From Spirochaetota bacterium (GTDB lineage Bacteria; Spirochaetota; Spirochaetia; Treponematales; UBA12059), in contig JAHIWG010000076.1 of the NCBI GenBank assembly GCA_018816345.1, positions 1 to 33,019 of the forward strand: 33,019 nucleotides of DNA, given 5' to 3'. Below the pieces are notes generated by a model. The model was not told the DNA's origin, ran no database searches, and saw only the letters and a program-made list of their open reading frames with translations. Positions 9,516 to 17,405 of this stretch are shown in pieces. The position numbers and the translations under genes are program-made. Positions within the stretch are counted from its first letter, which is position 1. Each line of letters starts with the position of its first letter.

Positions 9516-9540
9516 CGAACCGACGCGCGGGCTCTAGTCT

Positions 9541-10818
9541 CTAGAAGAACTCCTTGAGCCATTCGCCCAGGCGCCGTAGCGGCGCGTCCGGCTTGGCCTT
9601 CTGGGGCTTCGACTTCTCGCTTCCGCCCTTCGCGCCCGAGGCTCGGGCCCTGGGGTCCGCGTCGGGAACGCCTCCCTGGCGCTCCGCGCCCAGCAGCACG
9701 AGCCCGACCGCCGTCGAGTAGGCGGGGTTCCTGTAGGCGTCCACGAGGCCGCCTAGCGACGAAGGCGCGCCCGTCCTGACTGGAACCCCGAACACCTCGA
9801 AGGCCAGGTCCGCTGCCCCGGGCATAAGCGCCCCGCCGCCCGTGAGCACCACGCCGCCCTTTATGTGATGCCAGAAGCCCGGTTGCTCGACCTTCTCGCG
9901 GACCAGCCTGAATATCTCCTCCATCCGCGGCTGGATGACGCTGGCCACCCTCGCCTTGGAGATCTCCTGGGGCGGCCTTCCGCCTACTCCCGGGACGACG
10001 ATGCTCTCGTCCGCCTCCACGTGGGGCAGGTAGCACGATCCCGACTCGCGCTTGATACGCTCGGCCGCGTCCATGGGCACGTTGAGGATAATCGACAGGT
10101 CGTTCGTGACCTGGGCGCCGCCGGCCCCGACCGACGCGCTGAAATACGGCGCGCCGTCGGAGAACATCAGCACGTCGGTGGTACCGCCGCCGAGGTCGAC
10201 GAGGAGGCAGCCTAGCTCCTTCTCGTCGGAGGTGAGCACGGCCCGCGACGCCGCGAGGCTCTGGAGAATCAGGCCGTCCGCCTTGAAGCCGGCTCGGTTG
10301 ACGCATCGGACGAGGTTCTGGGCCGTCGTCACCGAGCCCGTGATGATATGGACCTCGGCCTCGAGCCTGACGCCTATCATGTCCAGGGGATCGCGTATGC
10401 CCTTCTGGTCGTCGACGATGAAGGTCTGCGGGATGACGTGCAGGACCTCCCTGTCCATGGGTATGACGATGGCGCGCGCGGCCTCTATGACCCGGTCGAC
10501 GTCGGCCTGGCATATCTCTCGGCCCTTGCCCGTCACGGCGACGACGCCGCGGGAGTTGATGCCCTCGACGTTGGCCCCGGCTACCCCGACGTAGCATTCC
10601 TTGACCTCGCGGCCCGACATCAGCTCCGACGCCTCCACGGCCTTGGTCACGGACTGCAGCGTCGCCTCGATGTTGACGACGACGCCCTTCCGCAGCCCGG
10701 TGCTCGGCGCGGTGCCGACGCCGGTGATCTCGAGGACGCCGTTATCGTTGTACTCGCCGATTACCGCGCAGGTCTTAGACGTGCCGATATCGAGCCCTAC
10801 TATCAGATTGTCACCCAG
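9541..10818 (-). CDS. ftsA: FtsA, actin-like membrane anchor of FtsZ
   Basis: FtsA tethers FtsZ filaments to the inner membrane. The product shows the actin-fold phosphate-1 motif IVGLDIGTSKTCAVIGE, the phosphate-2 motif LLVDLGGGTTDV and the adenosine motif VVLTGGGALMPG. The C-terminal amphipathic helix (PLRRLGEWLKEFF) is the membrane-targeting sequence. It follows a charged linker rich in Lys, Ala and Gly. No in-frame ATG or GTG exists at the expected place. A perfect AAAGGAGG (10825-10832) stands six bases before an in-frame CTG (10816-10818), giving an N-terminus GDNLIVGLDIG that matches FtsA well; I use that start (425 residues). The alternative is a TTG at 10864-10866 with no ribosome-binding site (441 residues). 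Confidence 0.94.
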   Translation of the reverse strand: MGDNLIVGLDIGTSKTCAVIGEYNDNGVLEITGVGTAPSTGLRKGVVVNIEATLQSVTKAVEASELMSGREVKECYVGVAGANVEGINSRGVVAVTGKGREICQADVDRVIEAARAIVIPMDREVLHVIPQTFIVDDQKGIRDPLDMIGVRLEAEVHIITGSVTTAQNLVRCVNRAGFKADGLILQSLAASRAVLTSDEKELGCLLVDLGGGTTDVLMFSDGAPYFSASVGAGGAQVTNDLSIILNVPMDAAERIKRESGSCYLPHVEADESIVVPGVGGRPPQEISKARVASVIQPRMEEIFRLVREKVEQPGFWHHIKGGVVLTGGGALMPGAADLAFEVFGVPVRTGAPSSLGGLVDAYRNPAYSTAVGLVLLGAERQGGVPDADPRARASGAKGGSEKSKPQKAKPDAPLRRLGEWLKEFF

Positions 10819-11749
10819 AGACGGCCTCCTTTGTCCGGTAGACGAACGTGTCGGTCCGCAGGTCAAGCTCGCGGATTGACGGGGACAGACCCTCCCCCTC
10901 GACGACGTCCAGAACGAGCATCATAGACTTGAGGAGCCCGGCGTCCAACGCGAGGCGCATCCTCACGGGCACCCGGTAGTTCGCCGGATAGAGGAGCAGC
11001 TCCGCCGGGGCTCCTTCCCGCGAGACGACCCTGAGCTCGGAGATGGCCGAGGACAGCAGAGGCTCCGACCTTCGTATATCCGCGAGCGAGGCGAGGAGCG
11101 GCGAGAACGGGCCTTCCAGCCTGATCCCGTATCGCATCCCCCGTATCTCGAGGCCGGAGAGCACCGGCAGGCCGGAAGCCTCCGGGAACGCGCGGGCCGG
11201 GGCGAAGACCACGCCGTGCCCGTCGACGCAATGAGCCTCCATGCGCCCCTCGCGGTTCCTCGCGAACACGACGGCTACCGGGGCCCGCTCCACTACGGAG
11301 ACGACGAGGCGATTGGGGAATCTCCTGGCGACCGAGACGCTCTCTATCCTCGGGTGGGCCGACAGTCTGGCCTCGACCGACGCCGCGTCGACGGAGAACC
11401 AATAGGCCTTCTCGGGCAGGCTCGCCCAGGCTAGCAGCTCCGCTCCGTCTATGGAGCTAGCTCCCGACACGGTCAATCCGCGCACCTCGGTGGCCGGGAG
11501 GGCGACGACGAAGAACAGCGCGGCCGCGGCCGCGGCGAGCAGGACGCCGGCGACGGCGGCGCGGGCCGCGCCCTTCCGCGAGCCGTCGGGGGCCGCTCGT
11601 CCGGAGGCCGCTCGTCCGGGGGCCGCTCGCCCGGGGGCCGCCTGAATCCGCTCCGGCCTGGCGCGATACCCCGGGGCCTCGCGCGGATGCTCCAGGGAAT
11701 AGGGCCGGGAAGGAGCGTAATCGCGGTCCATGATGGCCAGCTCAGACAT
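10811..11749 (-). CDS. ftsQ: FtsQ/DivIB, division protein with POTRA domain
   Basis: FtsQ links cytoplasmic and periplasmic parts of the divisome. The 312-residue product has a long cytoplasmic N-terminus (about 1-62), one membrane segment (about 63-87, ARAAVAGVLLAAAAAALFFVV) and a POTRA domain beginning VRGLTVSGASSIDGAELL and including SVARRFPNRLVVSVVERAP. A beta domain follows. The cytoplasmic tail contains an Ala-Pro-Gly-Arg repeat made by a 15-bp tandem DNA repeat. Overall similarity in this family is low, so the call rests on the POTRA pattern and position between ftsW and ftsA. The start overlaps the ftsW end by eight bases. The stop overlaps the probable ftsA CTG start. Confidence 0.88.
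   Translation of the reverse strand: MSELAIMDRDYAPSRPYSLEHPREAPGYRARPERIQAAPGRAAPGRAASGRAAPDGSRKGAARAAVAGVLLAAAAAALFFVVALPATEVRGLTVSGASSIDGAELLAWASLPEKAYWFSVDAASVEARLSAHPRIESVSVARRFPNRLVVSVVERAPVAVVFARNREGRMEAHCVDGHGVVFAPARAFPEASGLPVLSGLEIRGMRYGIRLEGPFSPLLASLADIRRSEPLLSSAISELRVVSREGAPAELLLYPANYRVPVRMRLALDAGLLKSMMLVLDVVEGEGLSPSIRELDLRTDTFVYRTKEAVSG
11591..11641. repeat. 15-bp tandem repeat inside ftsQ
   Basis: Three near-identical units of GGCCGCTCGTCCGGG lie head to tail (11591-11605, 11606-11620, 11621-11635), followed by the start of a fourth. They keep the reading frame and encode a five-residue Arg-Ala-Ala-(Pro/Ser)-Gly repeat in the cytoplasmic tail of FtsQ. Confidence 0.85.
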
Positions 11750-12899
11750 AGGCGGCCGCGCTTTCGGCGCCGGATTTGGGCGCTACGCTACGTGACACGT
11801 TGAACAGCAGCCCCGCCGCGAGCGCTACCGATATGAGCGACGAGCCTCCGGACGAGAAGAACGGCAAGGGAATGCCGGTCGCGGGGGCGGCGCCGGAGGC
11901 TACCATCACGTTGATGAGCGTCTGTATCGCAAGGTAGCAGGATAGCCCGAAGGCGAGGTGGCGTCGGAACGCGTCCGGCGCCTCGAACGATACCTTGAAG
12001 GACCGCCAGAGGAAGAAGCACCAGAGGGCGGCGAAGGCGAGCACGCCCGCGAAGCCCGTCTCCTCGGCCCAGGCCGAGAACACGAAATCCGACTGCACCT
12101 CGGGGATGCTGCGCAGCTTCAGCGTGCCCTGGCCGAGGCCCTTGCCCCAGGCGCCGCCCGAGCGTATGGCCCGTATCGACCCGTTCACCTGGTACGACAG
12201 GTCTGAGGGATCGTAGCTAGGCGCAAGGAAGCCGAGCACGCGCTTGAGGCGGTAATCGCTCGTCAGCACCGATAGCGATACGAGCGGCAGCCCTACCGAG
12301 GCGAGCGCGGCGAAGAACACGAGCGGGACCTCGGCTATCCAGAACATGACGACCGCCAGCATCCCCAGGAGCACGGCGGTAGAGAAGTCGTTCTGCGCCA
12401 GCACTATGAGTACCCCGGCCACCGCCACGAGGAAGGGAGGCACCACGCCGTTAACCACGTCGCCGAGCCGTTCCGCCTTCTTAGAGAGGATATGCGCCAA
12501 ATAGAGCACGAGTATCGGCTTGAACAGCTCCGAAGGCTGGAACATCTGGCCCGCGAACCCGAACCATCGCGACGCCCCGTTCTTGGAGATGCCTATGACC
12601 GGCATGAACGGGAGGACGAGGAGCAGTATCGCGCCGAGCACGAGCGCTCCTATAGAGGCCTGCACGTATTCCAGGGACACGAAGGCGCCCGCGGCGAAGA
12701 CGACGGCGGCCGGGACGATCCAGACTAGCTGCCGCGCGAAGAAATAGCCGCCCGGCTTGCCCAATGACATGGCGTATCCGTAGGAAGCGGAATAGAGGCT
12801 CGCGAGCCCTACGCCGACTATCAGGAAGAGCGCTCCCAGGAGCGCGGGGTCTCCCCCTACGCGTCCCTGGGGCCTATCCATCGCGAATCCGCCGTTCAT
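11742..12899 (-). CDS. ftsW: FtsW, SEDS-family septal peptidoglycan polymerase
   Basis: FtsW polymerises lipid II at the septum together with a class B penicillin-binding protein. The 385-residue product is strongly hydrophobic, with about ten membrane segments. It shows SEDS signatures: GASRWFGFAGQMFQPSELFK, VLAQNDFSTAVLLGM, VQSDFVFSAWAEETGFAG and TGIPLPFFSSGGSS (each in its expected order). Position after mraY and before ftsQ favours FtsW over RodA. The start is the ATG at 12897-12899, nine bases after the mraY stop; a second ATG six codons later is also possible because neither has a strong ribosome-binding site. No ftsI/pbp gene, its normal partner, lies in this cluster. Confidence 0.93.
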   Translation of the reverse strand: MNGGFAMDRPQGRVGGDPALLGALFLIVGVGLASLYSASYGYAMSLGKPGGYFFARQLVWIVPAAVVFAAGAFVSLEYVQASIGALVLGAILLLVLPFMPVIGISKNGASRWFGFAGQMFQPSELFKPILVLYLAHILSKKAERLGDVVNGVVPPFLVAVAGVLIVLAQNDFSTAVLLGMLAVVMFWIAEVPLVFFAALASVGLPLVSLSVLTSDYRLKRVLGFLAPSYDPSDLSYQVNGSIRAIRSGGAWGKGLGQGTLKLRSIPEVQSDFVFSAWAEETGFAGVLAFAALWCFFLWRSFKVSFEAPDAFRRHLAFGLSCYLAIQTLINVMVASGAAPATGIPLPFFSSGGSSLISVALAAGLLFNVSRSVAPKSGAESAAAYV

Positions 12900-12908
12900 A
12901 CCCGCCGC

Positions 12909-13991
12909 CTACTGTATCTTCAACGTGGACAGGGCGATGATCGCGAACAATCCGCCCAGTATCCAGAACCGCGTGACCACCTTGGTCTCTTTCCAGCCGC
13001 ACAGCTCGAAGTGGTGGTGTAGCGGAGCCATGCGGAAGACCCGCTTGCCCTTGGTAGCCTTGAAGTACAGTACCTGGATAGCGACCGAGGCCTCCTCGAG
13101 AATGAATACCCCCCCGATGATCAGGAGCAGGAGCTCTTTCTTGACGACGAGGGCCAGGACGGCCAGGACGCCGCCGAGGCTCAGGGAGCCGACGTCGCCC
13201 ATGAACACCTCGGCCGGATGGGCGTTGAACCAGAGGAAGCCGACGCAGGCGCCGAGCAGGGCTAGGCAGAACACCGTCAGCTCTCCCGAGCCGCGTATGA
13301 ACGGGATACCGAGGTACTCGGACCAATCGGCGCGCCCCGTCAGGTAGGTCAGTATCGAGAAGGCGATGACCGACATGATGACCAGCCCGGTCGCCAGGCC
13401 GTCGAGCCCGTCCGACAGGTTGACGGCGTTAGACCAGCCGACCAGGTACAGGACCGCTAGGGGAATCCAGAACACGCCCAGGTCGACGACCGGGTTCTTG
13501 AAGAACGGCACGTACAGCTTGGTCATCTCCCCGGAGGGGTCGAAATAGAGGAACAGCACCGTGACGAGGGCTACGAGGCCCTGGCCCGCCAGCTTAGCCT
13601 TGGCGGAGATGCCGTCCGAGTTCTTGCGCTTGATCTTCAGCCAGTCGTCCATGAAGCCCACGACGCCGAAGCCGAGCATCGAGCCTATGCATATCCATAT
13701 GTACCTATTGGACAGGTCGACCCATAGGAGCGTCGCGGCGACCACGGCGGCCAGGATGAGCAGTCCGCCCATGGTCGGCGTGCCCGTCTTCACGAGGTGC
13801 GTCTGCGGGCCGTCGAGGCGGATGGACTGGCCGAATTTTACCTTCCTGAGCTTCTCTATTATCACGGGCCCGAAGAGGAAGGCCACGAGGAGGGCGGTCA
13901 CGGCGGCGTAGGCCGACCGGAAGGTCAGGTAGCGGAAGACGTTGAGCGGCGTAAAGTACTTTACGAGCGGGTATATCCATTCAAGGAACAT
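12909..13991 (-). CDS. mraY: MraY, phospho-MurNAc-pentapeptide translocase
   Basis: MraY makes lipid I by moving phospho-MurNAc-pentapeptide onto undecaprenyl phosphate at the inner membrane. The 360-residue product equals the E. coli length and has about ten membrane segments. Catalytic motifs are DDWLK (115-119), NAVNLSDGLDGLA (188-200), NAHPAEVFMGDVGSL (256-270) and PLHHHFE (323-329), all intact. A ribosome-binding site CGGAGG lies five bases before the ATG. The start overlaps the end of murF by 11 bases, and ftsW follows after nine bases. The stop is TAG. Confidence 0.98.
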   Translation of the reverse strand: MFLEWIYPLVKYFTPLNVFRYLTFRSAYAAVTALLVAFLFGPVIIEKLRKVKFGQSIRLDGPQTHLVKTGTPTMGGLLILAAVVAATLLWVDLSNRYIWICIGSMLGFGVVGFMDDWLKIKRKNSDGISAKAKLAGQGLVALVTVLFLYFDPSGEMTKLYVPFFKNPVVDLGVFWIPLAVLYLVGWSNAVNLSDGLDGLATGLVIMSVIAFSILTYLTGRADWSEYLGIPFIRGSGELTVFCLALLGACVGFLWFNAHPAEVFMGDVGSLSLGGVLAVLALVVKKELLLLIIGGVFILEEASVAIQVLYFKATKGKRVFRMAPLHHHFELCGWKETKVVTRFWILGGLFAIIALSTLKIQ

Positions 13992-15390
13992 GGTGGCCTC
14001 CGATACCGGTCAATCGTTCCACGAGACGCTCGAGGGCCATGGAGCGGCTCGCCTTGACGAGCACCAGGTCTCCCCCGGCCGCGTAGCCCGAGACGAAACG
14101 CTCGAGCCCGTCGTAATCGTCGAAATGCCGCGCCTCCAGGTCGGGTCGCTCCCGTCGGGCCGCGTCGTAGGCGTCCCTCGCCTCCTCGCCGTAGAAAGCC
14201 AGCGCGTCGGCCCTCGACGAGGCGGCCGCCAGCCCTATCCTGCGGTGCGACGCGGCGCTCTCCTCGCCCAGCTCCTTCATGGAGCCGAGCACGTACAGCC
14301 GGCGCCCGTCGGTCGGCGCCGAGTCGCAGAACGCGATCGCGGCGAGGACGCTCTCGGCGTTGGCGTTATAGCAATCGTCGACGACGGTGAAGTCGCCGCG
14401 GATCACAGACGTCCTGCCCGAGAGCGGCGACACCGACTCGAGGCCCTCGGCCACGTCGGACTCGGTCGCGCCGTATAGGGAGGCGGCGCGTATCGCGGCG
14501 AGCGCGTTGAGCAGGTTATGGGCGCCAGGCAGCCTCAGCCGCGACTCTATCCCGCGGTAGCGCACGGCCCAGCCCTCCAGGCCGAGGTCGCGGGCGCCCT
14601 CGAAGCCGTCCGTGGACCTAGGCCCGTAGGTCTCGCAGCGGCCCCGTACGCCCGACAGGAGCGCGTCGCGGAAATCGTCGTCTTCCCATACGACGAGGCA
14701 TTGGCGGCCGTCGAAGCGCGACGCGACGCGTTTTTTCTCCGCGGCTATCGCGGCGCGGGTACCGCCTAGCACGCCTACGTGCGCGGTGCCGACGTTCGTG
14801 ACGATAGCGCAGTCGGGCTCGTAGACGGAGGCGAGGAGGTCCATCTCGCCCGGGCGATTGATCCCCATCTCGAAGACGGCGGCCTCGTGCTCCGGCCGGA
14901 CGAGGAAGACGGAGGCCGGCAGGCCTATATCGGAGTTGAGGTTGCCCGGGTTCTTAACGGTATTCTTGAAGGAGCCGACTATCGCGGCCAGGAGCTCCTT
15001 GGCGCTCGTCTTGCCGGCCGAGCCGGTGACGCCGAAGCGCAGGAGCGACGGGAAGAGCGACCTGTAGGCCGCGGCGGCCTTCTGGAGCGCCCCGAGAGGG
15101 TCGGGCGCGACGATGACCGGGCAGGAGGAGCCGGCGAAGGCGCGGCGGCCGGGCCCGGACCACCACGAGGCGGAGACCAGGACGGCGGACGCTCCGGAGT
15201 CGGCGGCCTTGCGGGCGTAGTCGTGGCCGTCGCTCCGCTCGCCCGCCAGCGCGACGAACAGGGAGCCGGGACCGGCGCCACGCGAATCGGTCTCGACGCG
15301 CTCTATAGCCGCGTCCGCGCCGTTCGCGAGCTCGCCTCCGGCCGCGCCAGCGAACCATCCCGCGCCGCAGCCCCCTCGCCTATCACCCAT
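13981..15390 (-). CDS. murF: MurF, UDP-MurNAc-tripeptide:D-Ala-D-Ala ligase
   Basis: MurF adds D-Ala-D-Ala to the UDP-MurNAc-tripeptide, the last cytoplasmic peptide-ligation step. The 469-residue product shows the Mur-ligase P-loop GVTGSAGKTSAKE (120-132), then NLNSDIGLPASV, EMGINRPGEM, VTNVGTAHVG and HNLLNALAAIRAA. The MurF hallmark DDCYNANAESV follows, where a murE product would differ. The N-terminal domain (TDSRGAGPGSLFVALAGE) is the UDP-binding part. The ATG overlaps the ftsL stop by eight bases and is preceded by GGAGAAGC. MurE and MurD, which make its substrate, must be encoded elsewhere. Confidence 0.96.
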   Translation of the reverse strand: MGDRRGGCGAGWFAGAAGGELANGADAAIERVETDSRGAGPGSLFVALAGERSDGHDYARKAADSGASAVLVSASWWSGPGRRAFAGSSCPVIVAPDPLGALQKAAAAYRSLFPSLLRFGVTGSAGKTSAKELLAAIVGSFKNTVKNPGNLNSDIGLPASVFLVRPEHEAAVFEMGINRPGEMDLLASVYEPDCAIVTNVGTAHVGVLGGTRAAIAAEKKRVASRFDGRQCLVVWEDDDFRDALLSGVRGRCETYGPRSTDGFEGARDLGLEGWAVRYRGIESRLRLPGAHNLLNALAAIRAASLYGATESDVAEGLESVSPLSGRTSVIRGDFTVVDDCYNANAESVLAAIAFCDSAPTDGRRLYVLGSMKELGEESAASHRRIGLAAASSRADALAFYGEEARDAYDAARRERPDLEARHFDDYDGLERFVSGYAAGGDLVLVKASRSMALERLVERLTGIGGHHVP

Positions 15391-15676
15391 CCCGCTTCTC
15401 CATTCCGGGGATCACCCGAATACGCAACGTCGTCTTTGGGCTCACCATACGGTAGCCCTCCGCGCCGGCCATGGACGCGTCCACCCTGGAACGCGACCGC
15501 GCGACGGCGATATTAGCCAGTAGCCTTCTGTTCTCCTCTATCCAGTCCGCCTGGGACGCCTCGAGACGGCGAAGCTCCACCGTCGCGGCGTAATACCTGG
15601 CTCCCTGGGCGGCGGTTAGCGTCAGCATGCAGGGAATCGAGAGCACGAAGAGTGCCAGCCAGAGCTTCTTCACCAT
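15383..15676 (-). CDS. ftsL: FtsL-like bitopic division protein
   Basis: FtsL forms a complex with FtsQ and FtsB that activates septal synthesis. The product is 97 residues from the ATG at 15674-15676. It has a short cytoplasmic start (MVKK), one membrane segment (LWLALFVLSIPCMLTLTAA) and a coiled-coil-like stretch (TVELRRLEASQADWIEENRR). GGAAGG is well placed for this ATG; an in-frame GTG four codons upstream lacks one. FtsL sequences are very divergent, so the name rests on topology, size and position between rsmH and murF. The usual next gene, ftsI, is absent, and murF follows directly. Confidence 0.8.
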   Translation of the reverse strand: MVKKLWLALFVLSIPCMLTLTAAQGARYYAATVELRRLEASQADWIEENRRLLANIAVARSRSRVDASMAGAEGYRMVSPKTTLRIRVIPGMEKRDG

Positions 15677-15712
15677 TTCGCCTTCCACGGCGGAGCGTCG
15701 TACGGCTGACGA

Positions 15713-16705
15713 TCACGGTCTCGTCCCCGCTACGGCCTTCGCGACCCTGAGCTTGGCGCTCCGGGACGCGGGGTTGGCCGCCACCTCGTCGTCAGCCGGT
15801 TCTACCGGCTTCTTGGTCAGGACGACGAGGCAGCGCTCCGCCTCTCCTACAGGTATCGGCGATTCCCTATCGTCCTTGAAGTACGCGCGCTCGCGTTTTA
15901 CGGCCTTAGCTCGGAAAGCGAGCTTCACGATCCTGTCTTCCAGGGAATGGAAGCTTATGCATCCGAGCAGGCCTCCGTCGGCGAGGCACGCGATCGCGGC
16001 GTCCACGGCTCGCCCTATACGCCCGAGCTCGTCGTTCACGGCGATGCGCAGGGCCTGGAACGTGCGCGTCGCCGGATGGATCCGTCCGTAGCGGACCTTG
16101 GAGGGCACGGCGCCGCGGACTATATCGGCCAGCCTCGCGGTCGAGTCTATCCTCGCGGCCTTCCGCTCCCTGACTATGGCCTGCGCGACCTTATACGCGA
16201 ACGGTTCCTCGCCGTACTCGGAAATGATCCTGTACAGCTCGCGCTCGTCCAGCTCGTTCACCAGCTCGGCGGCGGTGCGGGGCGCGTCGGAGCCGAGCCG
16301 CATATCCAGGGCCTCGTCGCCCTGGAGGCTGAAGCCGCGCCCGGATTCCCTGAAATGGAACATCGAGACCCCGAAATCGAACAGGACGAGCGCCGGTCGC
16401 TCCGCGGCCCCCTCCTCCGCCTCCTTAGCGTAATCGACGAAGAACTCGTCGAAGTACGAGTTGACGAAGCGGACCCGCTCCCCGTAGGGCTCGAGCCGGG
16501 CGCGCGCTATGGCCTGGACCTCCGCGTCGGCGTCTACGCCGACGAGCCTCAGCCCCGGGTGGCGCGACAGGAAGGCGCTAGAATGCCCCGCCAGCCCGAG
16601 GGTGCCGTCTATCATGAGGCAGTCCGGCGTCGGCGGGACGAGGTACTCGAGGGTCTCGCGGAGCATTACGGGAACGTGCCCGAAGGTCGGCTTCTGGTCG
16701 CTCAT
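15713..16705 (-). CDS. rsmH: RsmH (MraW), 16S rRNA m4C1402 methyltransferase
   Basis: RsmH methylates N4 of C1402 in 16S rRNA using S-adenosylmethionine. The 330-residue product starts MSDQKPTFGHVPVMLRETLE, as expected for the family. The SAM-binding motif IDGTLGLAGHSSAFL (32-46) has LAG where GGG is usual. Further family motifs are GVDADAE, LFDFGVSMFHF (usually DLGVSSxQLD), RGFSLQGDEALDMRL, RIHPATRTFQALRI and ISFHSLEDRIVK. The start is ATG 16703-16705, overlapping the mraZ stop as ATGA. The reading frame runs on upstream through mraZ, but that part is an out-of-frame shadow. The stop is TGA, and ftsL begins 36 bases later. Confidence 0.95.
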   Translation of the reverse strand: MSDQKPTFGHVPVMLRETLEYLVPPTPDCLMIDGTLGLAGHSSAFLSRHPGLRLVGVDADAEVQAIARARLEPYGERVRFVNSYFDEFFVDYAKEAEEGAAERPALVLFDFGVSMFHFRESGRGFSLQGDEALDMRLGSDAPRTAAELVNELDERELYRIISEYGEEPFAYKVAQAIVRERKAARIDSTARLADIVRGAVPSKVRYGRIHPATRTFQALRIAVNDELGRIGRAVDAAIACLADGGLLGCISFHSLEDRIVKLAFRAKAVKRERAYFKDDRESPIPVGEAERCLVVLTKKPVEPADDEVAANPASRSAKLRVAKAVAGTRP

Positions 16706-17145
16706 AGGTTCTGTATATCCAGGGCCTCGGAGGCCGCCGCGAATTCGGCCTCCGTGGCGTCGATCCAGGCCTTGTACGCGTCGGCGTCCCAGATCTCCAG
16801 CCTCTTGGTGATACCGAGGACTACGCAGTCCTTCGTAAGTCCGGCGTATTCGCGAAGGGATTGCGGGATGGCAATGCGCCCGGCCTTGTCGATCTCGACT
16901 TCCTGGGCGGGCGCGATGATGCGGCGCTGGATGATGCGCGCCTGCTGGTGAAAGAGGCTCGTGGAGGCGAACAGCTGCTCCGACAGCGCGTTCCAGCGCT
17001 CGGGCGTGAACAGCCACAGGCAGTTATCGACTCCCTGCGTGACGACAAGAACGCCCCCCTCCAGCCCGGCGCGCAGTTTCGCCGGCAGAGAGAGCCTTCC
17101 CTTGTCATCGAGGGTGTTCCTGAACTCGCCTGTTACCAGTTCCAT
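16702..17145 (-). CDS. mraZ: MraZ, transcriptional regulator of the division cluster
   Basis: MraZ is a ring-forming DNA-binding protein with two SpoVT/AbrB-like half-domains; in studied bacteria it controls its own operon. The 147-residue product has the paired motifs TLDDKGRLSLPAKLR (11-25) and VEIDKAGRIAIPQSLREYAGL (given as the second swapped-hairpin core, about 83-103). The C-terminus EALDIQNL overlaps rsmH. It is the first gene of the long leftward unit. Immediately upstream lie four boxes at exact 10-base spacing that look like its own operator, and a promoter. No classical ribosome-binding site is separable from these boxes. Confidence 0.97.
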   Translation of the reverse strand: MELVTGEFRNTLDDKGRLSLPAKLRAGLEGGVLVVTQGVDNCLWLFTPERWNALSEQLFASTSLFHQQARIIQRRIIAPAQEVEIDKAGRIAIPQSLREYAGLTKDCVVLGITKRLEIWDADAYKAWIDATEAEFAAASEALDIQNL

Positions 17146-17180
17146 TCCACTAATTCCCTTTTTCTCCCACTTTTTCCCAC
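17146..17180 (-). promoter_or_regulatory. MraZ operator: four boxes at 10-base spacing
   Basis: Read on the minus strand, GTGGG stands at 17176-17180 and 17166-17170, AAGGG at 17156-17160 and GTGGA at 17146-17150, next to the mraZ ATG. All four are spaced exactly ten bases, one helical turn, with A-rich spacers. MraZ is known to bind several direct TGGG-type repeats with this period in its own promoter region. The last two boxes are degenerate and also cover the place of the ribosome-binding site. Confidence 0.8.
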
Positions 17181-17186
17181 ATTTCT

Positions 17187-17219
17187 ACTATATACTACCG
17201 TACGGGCGGCCATTGTCAA
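17187..17219 (-). promoter_or_regulatory. Promoter of the mraZ-led division unit
   Basis: A perfect -35 TTGACA lies at 17214-17219 on the minus strand. The -10 falls in the AT-rich run TAGTATATAGT: TAGTAT (17192-17197) is 16 bases from the -35, while the better hexamer TATAGT (17187-17192) is 21 bases away. Transcription would start around 17180, so the MraZ boxes lie over the start and leader. Confidence 0.65.
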
Positions 17220-17270
17220 CGGAATCATGGTAAAAGGATTACTAGACAGAATTAATTTTAGTAAAAAGCG

Positions 17271-17286
17271 CTACACGCGCGTATAG
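17271..17286. repeat. Imperfect 16-bp palindrome in the mraZ divergent region
   Basis: CTACACGCGCGTATAG reads almost the same on both strands (14 of 16 positions). It overlaps a TATAGT hexamer (17282-17287) on the plus strand, so it could be an operator for a rightward promoter. No good -35 is seen. Confidence 0.35.
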
Positions 17287-17405
17287 TAATGGCTGGTTAG
17301 AAGTAGCGTTAAAGCGGAATATCGGGCTTATGCCGGCGAGCGAACGCGCCGATAGGGGCGAGGGCTAGCTTGCGCGGCGCTCGTTCGGACGGGTACTATC
17401 CGGGC

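Noticed and set aside
16706-17017. Upstream extension of the rsmH reading frame
   Set aside because: It is the mraZ gene read in another frame. The family start MSDQKPTFGHVPVML and the ATGA overlap fix the start at 16705.
17348-17355. GCCGATAG as a second sigma-28 promoter, for the small gene at 17406
   Set aside because: One -10 mismatch and no acceptable -35 at the right distance.
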